A stretch of 44,422 nt of DNA, taken from the NCBI GenBank assembly GCA_947487205.1, contig CANKVU010000026.1:1-44422 (forward strand). Reading direction: 5' to 3'. Shown here in pieces: positions 41,124-44,422 of the stretch. Numbering within the stretch: the stretch's first letter is position 1; the number at the start of each line of letters is the position of its first letter. Position numbers and translations under genes: made by a program. Source of the DNA: an uncultured Paracoccaceae bacterium. Lineage in GTDB: Bacteria; Pseudomonadota; Alphaproteobacteria; Rhodobacterales; Rhodobacteraceae. Below the pieces are notes generated by a model. The model saw only the letters and a list, made by a program, of their open reading frames with translations, did no database searches and was not told where the DNA came from.

Positions 41124-42109
41124 TGGCATCGCATTTCATCCAGCACGATACACTGGCTCGAACTAGATTTGGCATCCTATTTTGTTTTTCTATGCTGATC
41201 AGTTCTCCGTGCTTCGGGCAGACGCCGCAAGACACATCAGCTGTTCCGAAATTCAGAGGCATAGAATTCTACGAACCAGTTGCGTTCAGCGAAATACAGA
41301 GCCTTCTGGCGTTTGTAGATACTTCAGACGCAATTCTATTGGCGCCTTCTTACGCCGAAGTTTCGCCAGACGACATAAGCGTCATCTATACTATGCGGAA
41401 TGCTACGCCTGAATCTGGGATGCTTACCTTTTCCGTCAATCCTCGGTTGTCGCCAGATCGTACCGACGACGAGGTGCTTGCTTTCGTTCGGGGAGAGTAT
41501 CCGGATAACACGGTTGCACTTATAACACCTCGCCTCGTAAGAGCAGAGGCAATGTTGTTCGGACAAAGGCACATCTTGACGCCATATACAACAACACTTC
41601 CAATTGGCCGAGAGGTCCATTTCACAATTCCATTGGACCGAGATGCACTTGGATTTTTCCTAAGTGCGCGAACGACGAACGTCCCGGTGGGTGGCGTATC
41701 GTTGATACTTGCACTCCGTGGGTACGAACTTGGCCTGGACAGCTTGCCAATCGTATCCGACAGGCGCATCGCAATCACAGGCCATATAGATGGTGGTTGC
41801 GCGGTACGTGAGGAACGTTACATCAATGCTAGATCAGGGCAGAGTGGATGCCTCGTTCCAATACGCTATTCACGTAGAGAAGTAGCTCGGGCACAACAGA
41901 TTCTTCAGCAAGAGGGCTTGTACTTGGGACCTATAGACGGCCTGTACGGACCGCTCTCGGTCCGCGCGGTAATGGAACTTCAGCGGCGTAAGGATCTTCC
42001 GGCTACTGGCATAATGGATTTTGAAACATTCGAATTGATTACGGCAGACAAAGAGATTGCTGAACCGCCAGAGTCGGGCACGCTCGATGAAGTTGCTACT
42101 GTGCAATAG
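41123..42109 (+). CDS. Exported protein with peptidoglycan-binding domain, cluster gene 3
   Basis: 328 residues from ATG 41123 in a TGATG overlap (a GTG lies directly before it). Residues 17-33 are a signal sequence (GILFCFSMLISSPCFGQ). Residues 68-147 (DAILLAPSYAEVSP; SGMLTFSVNPRLSPDRTDDEVLAFVRGEYPDNTVALITP) again look like the shared module. Residues about 252-305 are a PG_binding_1 domain: VARAQQILQQEGLYLGPIDGLYGPLSVRAVMELQRRKDLPATGIMD, with the typical DGLYG turn. This protein should sit on peptidoglycan and may anchor the other two. No catalytic domain is visible. Low G+C like genes 1 and 2. Confidence 0.75.
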   Translation: MASHFIQHDTLARTRFGILFCFSMLISSPCFGQTPQDTSAVPKFRGIEFYEPVAFSEIQSLLAFVDTSDAILLAPSYAEVSPDDISVIYTMRNATPESGMLTFSVNPRLSPDRTDDEVLAFVRGEYPDNTVALITPRLVRAEAMLFGQRHILTPYTTTLPIGREVHFTIPLDRDALGFFLSARTTNVPVGGVSLILALRGYELGLDSLPIVSDRRIAITGHIDGGCAVREERYINARSGQSGCLVPIRYSRREVARAQQILQQEGLYLGPIDGLYGPLSVRAVMELQRRKDLPATGIMDFETFELITADKEIAEPPESGTLDEVATVQ

Positions 42110-42292
42110 TGAGCAGTGAAGCAGGCTATACTGCGCCCTTCCAGAGGCAAGCTATGGCGAGGCCAGTTGCAGATTTATTCGACCTTACAGCCAAGCCGCG
42201 CAGTGCCTGAAAGGAACTCGAAGAGCGTTTGACCTGCCACGGGATTTTTCCTCCACCGTCGATTAGAGTCCGGCCCAACCTGAGGACGGACA

Positions 42293-42559
42293 ATGAAGCG
42301 AACGAGATTCACGGACGAACAGATTATCGGCATCCTTGGCGAGCACGAGGCAGGCGCGAAGTGCGCTGACCTGTGCCGCAAGCACGGTATGTCGGAAGGC
42401 ACCTTCTACAACTGGAAGGCCAAGTTCGGCGGCATGACGGTGTCTGAGGCCAAGCGGCTGAAGACGCTTGAGGATGAGAACGCGAAGCTGAAGAAGCTTC
42501 TGGCCGAGCAGATGCTTGATCTGGCCGCGATGAAGGAACTGGTTTCAAAAAAGTGGTGA
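42293..42559 (+). CDS. IS3-family transposase OrfA
   Basis: 88 residues. Starts [47 protein letters not shown], the helix-turn-helix that binds IS ends, then a leucine-zipper helix ([21 protein letters not shown]). Codons near the end read TCA AAA AAG, giving the slippery heptamer A-AAA-AAG at 42547-42553 in proper phase; slipping back one base enters the OrfB frame and makes the OrfAB transposase. GAGGAC lies upstream of the ATG. Confidence 0.92.
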   Translation: MKRTRFTDEQIIGILGEHEAGAKCADLCRKHGMSEGTFYNWKAKFGGMTVSEAKRLKTLEDENAKLKKLLAEQMLDLAAMKELVSKKW

Positions 42560-43482
42560 CGCCTGCCGTGAAGCGCGAGGCGGTCGCGCATCTGAAGGCC
42601 CTTCTCGGGCTATCGGAACGGCGGGCGTGCCGGATTGCCGGGGCGGATCGCAAGATGGTCCGCTACCAAGCGCAGCGCGCGCCGGACACGGTGCTGCGCG
42701 GACGGCTGCGGGAGTTGGCCAACGAGCGTCGGCGGTTCGGCTATCGGCGCCTCTTCGCGCTGCTACGGCGCGAGGGTGAGCCTTCCGGCATAAACCGGAT
42801 CTATCGGCTCTACCGCGAGGAAGGGCTGACGGTGCGCAAGCGAAAGGCCCGGCGCAAGGCTATTGGGACGCGAGCCCCGATCTTGGTCGAGGCGCGGCCC
42901 AATGCGCGCTGGTCGCTGGATTTCGTCCATGACCAGTTCGCGGGCGGCCAGCGCTTTCGGGTGCTCAACGTGGTCGACGACGTCACCCGGGAATGCCTCG
43001 CGGCGATCCCGGACACCTCGATCTCGGGGCGCCGTGTGGCGCGAGAATTGACCGCTCTGATCGAGCGTCGCGGCAAACCCGGCATGATTGTCAGCGATAA
43101 TGGGACGGAGCTGACCAGTAACGCCATCCTGCGGTGGTGTTCCGAGCACCGGATCGAGTGGCACTACATCGCGCCGGGCAAACCCATGCAAAACGGTTTC
43201 GTCGAAAGCTTCAACGGGCGGATGCGCGACGAGCTGCTCAACGAGACAATGTTCCGCAACCTGGCACATGCGCGCGTCGTGATCGCGGCTTGGGCCGCAG
43301 ACTACAACACCGAGCGTCCCCATTCGGCATTGGATTACCAAACCCCGGCTGACTACGCGCGGGCCCTGACCACCGCAATCGCCCGCCCCGCTGCGCGAGA
43401 TGAAAGCTCCGCGCGTCGGGCAATTGCTCAACCCGCGTCGATCGGCGTAAATACCAACCGGGCTCCGGTCGCGGCTGGATGA
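42553..43482 (+). CDS. IS3-family transposase OrfB (DDE integrase domain)
   Basis: 309 residues in the -1 frame relative to OrfA; GTG 42553 is the nominal start but the product is mainly made as an OrfAB fusion. The N-terminal part has an HTH_21-like region ([19 protein letters not shown]). The rve domain shows the DDE triad: [16 protein letters not shown] and [14 protein letters not shown], followed by the usual [18 protein letters not shown]. All catalytic residues are present, so it should be active. Confidence 0.93.
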   Translation: MVTPAVKREAVAHLKALLGLSERRACRIAGADRKMVRYQAQRAPDTVLRGRLRELANERRRFGYRRLFALLRREGEPSGINRIYRLYREEGLTVRKRKARRKAIGTRAPILVEARPNARWSLDFVHDQFAGGQRFRVLNVVDDVTRECLAAIPDTSISGRRVARELTALIERRGKPGMIVSDNGTELTSNAILRWCSEHRIEWHYIAPGKPMQNGFVESFNGRMRDELLNETMFRNLAHARVVIAAWAADYNTERPHSALDYQTPADYARALTTAIARPAARDESSARRAIAQPASIGVNTNRAPVAAG

Positions 43483-43578
43483 AAGACCCGTGGCAGGTCA
43501 CGTTTGCCAGCTAGCGTCCGAAAATGTGCGCATAGCGTCACCGGTCGAGTGAACGCCGAATCAAGCTTAACGTTGCCA

Positions 43579-44223
43579 CTAGCAGTCGGGCACGGACGAA
43601 AAATCCGGGAACAGGCTGTAGTCGTTGGTCACACCGACCCTAAAATCCGCTGAGTTGGAGCCAGGTGCTTCAACGATCCCTCTCAAACGTTCGATCGCAG
43701 CCTCTCCTCCTTTTAAGCCACAATAAGCGCTCTCCATTCCAATTGAGCCGTCGGGCTGAAGCAGATCGCCTACAATAAAGCAACCTTCCGACCAATTAAC
43801 ATCGTTGCCGTAGTGGAACTGAATGTTGGAACGGTGTGGCACACCGGATAGTTCTATCCTCCAACTCCGGTTAATATTAGTCATCCACGCTTTTGTTGTG
43901 TCGTTTCTGACAATTGCCTGGTAGAATCCAACAGGAATTGCGCTCACTGAGGGTGCGTTGTTCTTCCATGGGCGCTCAATGACGTCACAAATAGGTGCCC
44001 CCAGTATCGGAAGTACGACGCCCTGTAAGTTGAGGTTATCAATGTGTGATACGTCATATAGTTTTCCGCGTATGCAAGGCGCTAAGCACTGGTTAGTCAG
44101 CGAAAACCCTGGCTTCCTAACCACCAAGAGCCGAACTGGGCTCAACGCTTGAGCAGATGCTCCAATCGGTTTCACTCCAATGGCAGCAGCAAGACCGATC
44201 GCAAACCCTCTCCTCGAAAGCAC
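43579..44223 (-). CDS. Tat-exported DUF5675-like protein
   Basis: 214 residues, leftward, from GTG 44223 with GGAGGG eight bases before it. The N-terminus MLSRRGFAIGLAAAIGV carries a twin-arginine motif (SRRGF), a hydrophobic stretch and an ASA cleavage site near residue 24. The mature part matches DUF5675: ERPWKNN (83-89), IPVGFY (96-101), then IQFHYGN (134-140) and SEGCFIVGDL (145-154). The His-...-Gly-Cys pair resembles the L,D-transpeptidase active site, so an enzymatic role on the cell wall is conceivable. DUF5675 genes are common in phages. Tat export implies folding or cofactor binding before export. Base composition is like the exported cluster. Confidence 0.7.
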   Translation of the reverse strand: MLSRRGFAIGLAAAIGVKPIGASAQALSPVRLLVVRKPGFSLTNQCLAPCIRGKLYDVSHIDNLNLQGVVLPILGAPICDVIERPWKNNAPSVSAIPVGFYQAIVRNDTTKAWMTNINRSWRIELSGVPHRSNIQFHYGNDVNWSEGCFIVGDLLQPDGSIGMESAYCGLKGGEAAIERLRGIVEAPGSNSADFRVGVTNDYSLFPDFSSVPDC

Positions 44224-44345
44224 CTATTGCACCCTCCAACTGTCTGAAGCTAGTCGAAGTCCATGAGAGCTCGCTCCCGTCTAGATGTCTAGTGGGAAGT
44301 TACAGAGCGATGTTGCTTCCGGCGGGACATCAAGACGAAACTGCT

Positions 44346-44422
44346 GTGAACCGCCCCGGCTTACCCGGAGGGCGTTTCGTCCAACGCGTCATGCGACGTT
44401 ATCGATTGGCTGGACCTGTTCA
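44346..44422. mobile_element. Possible end of another insertion sequence at the window edge
   Basis: TGAACCGCCCCGG at 44346 followed by CTTACCCGGAGGG and GCGTTTCGTCCAACG resembles an IS terminus I know from alphaproteobacterial genomes. No transposase is visible before the window ends, so this is only a suggestion. Confidence 0.2.

Larger units (their letters stand above)
42230..43500 (+). mobile_element. Complete IS3-family insertion sequence (IS407-like group)
   Basis: The ends are TGACCTGCCACGGG (42230-42243) and its exact complement CCCGTGGCAGGTCA (43487-43500), a 14-bp perfect terminal inverted repeat that continues imperfectly inward. CGTT flanks both sides (42226-42229 and 43501-43504), a 4-bp target duplication as in the IS407 group. 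Total length 1271 bp with two overlapping transposase frames. All parts look intact, so the insertion is probably recent. It separates the three exported-protein genes from the leftward DUF5675-like gene. Confidence 0.93.

Noticed and set aside
42154-42210. 18-codon frame (MARPVADLFDL...) after cluster gene 3 with a fair ribosome-binding site
   Set aside because: Too short to support as a gene without conservation data.
1-44422. tRNA genes, integrase and att sites
   Set aside because: None could be recognised by eye on either strand, so prophage ends cannot be assigned within the window.

Overview
The window is G+C-rich, gene-dense and almost entirely occupied by a tailed-phage genome (prophage or phage-like element) of an alphaproteobacterium, most likely of the order Rhodobacterales. 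The evidence is the tail-tip gene set (DUF2460, DUF2163, NlpC/P60 peptidase and a very large TIM-barrel host-specificity protein), which is the same set and order as genes 12-15 of the Rhodobacter capsulatus gene transfer agent, plus several small families (DUF6362, DUF6511, DUF6127, DUF6441, DUF7220, DUF3489) typical of phages of that group. No integrase, att site, tRNA or rRNA gene was recognised, so neither prophage end can be fixed. Family names come from recognition of motifs by eye, not from a search.

Layout. 1-1.2 kb: end of an unknown gene and a winged-helix regulator. 1.2-11.2 kb: a rightward, mostly overlapping early operon with a sigma-like factor, small unknowns, a RecA-like ATPase (Sak4 type) with an SSB-like partner, a Cas4-like Fe-S nuclease, a RecD2/Dda-like helicase and a VapE-type primase-helicase, closed by a terminator. 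11.2-11.5 kb: a non-coding block with eleven copies of a 10-bp motif in both orientations, a candidate replication origin. 11.6-15.9 kb: RuvC-like resolvase, DUF6362, a ParB-methyltransferase fusion, a cytosine-C5 methyltransferase whose last third seems to be read in two frames, and a small membrane protein. 15.9-16.9 kb: two leftward genes facing a perfect palindrome. 17.0-37.8 kb: packaging, head and tail genes (small and GpA-type large terminase, gpW-like, lambda-type portal, fused protease/capsid, decoration protein, connectors, tail terminator, tube, frameshifted assembly chaperone, tape measure, GTA-like tip, tail fibre). Two leftward cassettes interrupt this operon: an orphan gene after the portal and a HigBA-like toxin-antitoxin pair. 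37.5-38.6 kb: lysis region (frameshifted DUF6127 gene, M15 peptidase with a C-terminal membrane anchor, tiny lipoprotein-like remnant).

38.7-44.4 kb is different in character: clearly more A+T-rich, with its own promoter-like sequence and three adjacent genes for exported proteins of unknown function. The third ends in a peptidoglycan-binding domain, and all three seem to share one N-terminal module. An intact IS3-family element (1271 bp, 14-bp inverted repeats, CGTT target duplication) separates them from a leftward gene for a Tat-exported DUF5675-like protein. This accessory cluster is the best candidate in the window for an undescribed system, probably acting in the periplasm or cell wall.

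Working together: the early operon replicates and recombines the genome, perhaps from the repeat block. The sigma-like factor and winged-helix protein are candidate switches. The methyltransferases may protect the DNA, and the late operon packages it into a siphovirus-like particle that combines a lambda-like head with a GTA-like tail tip.
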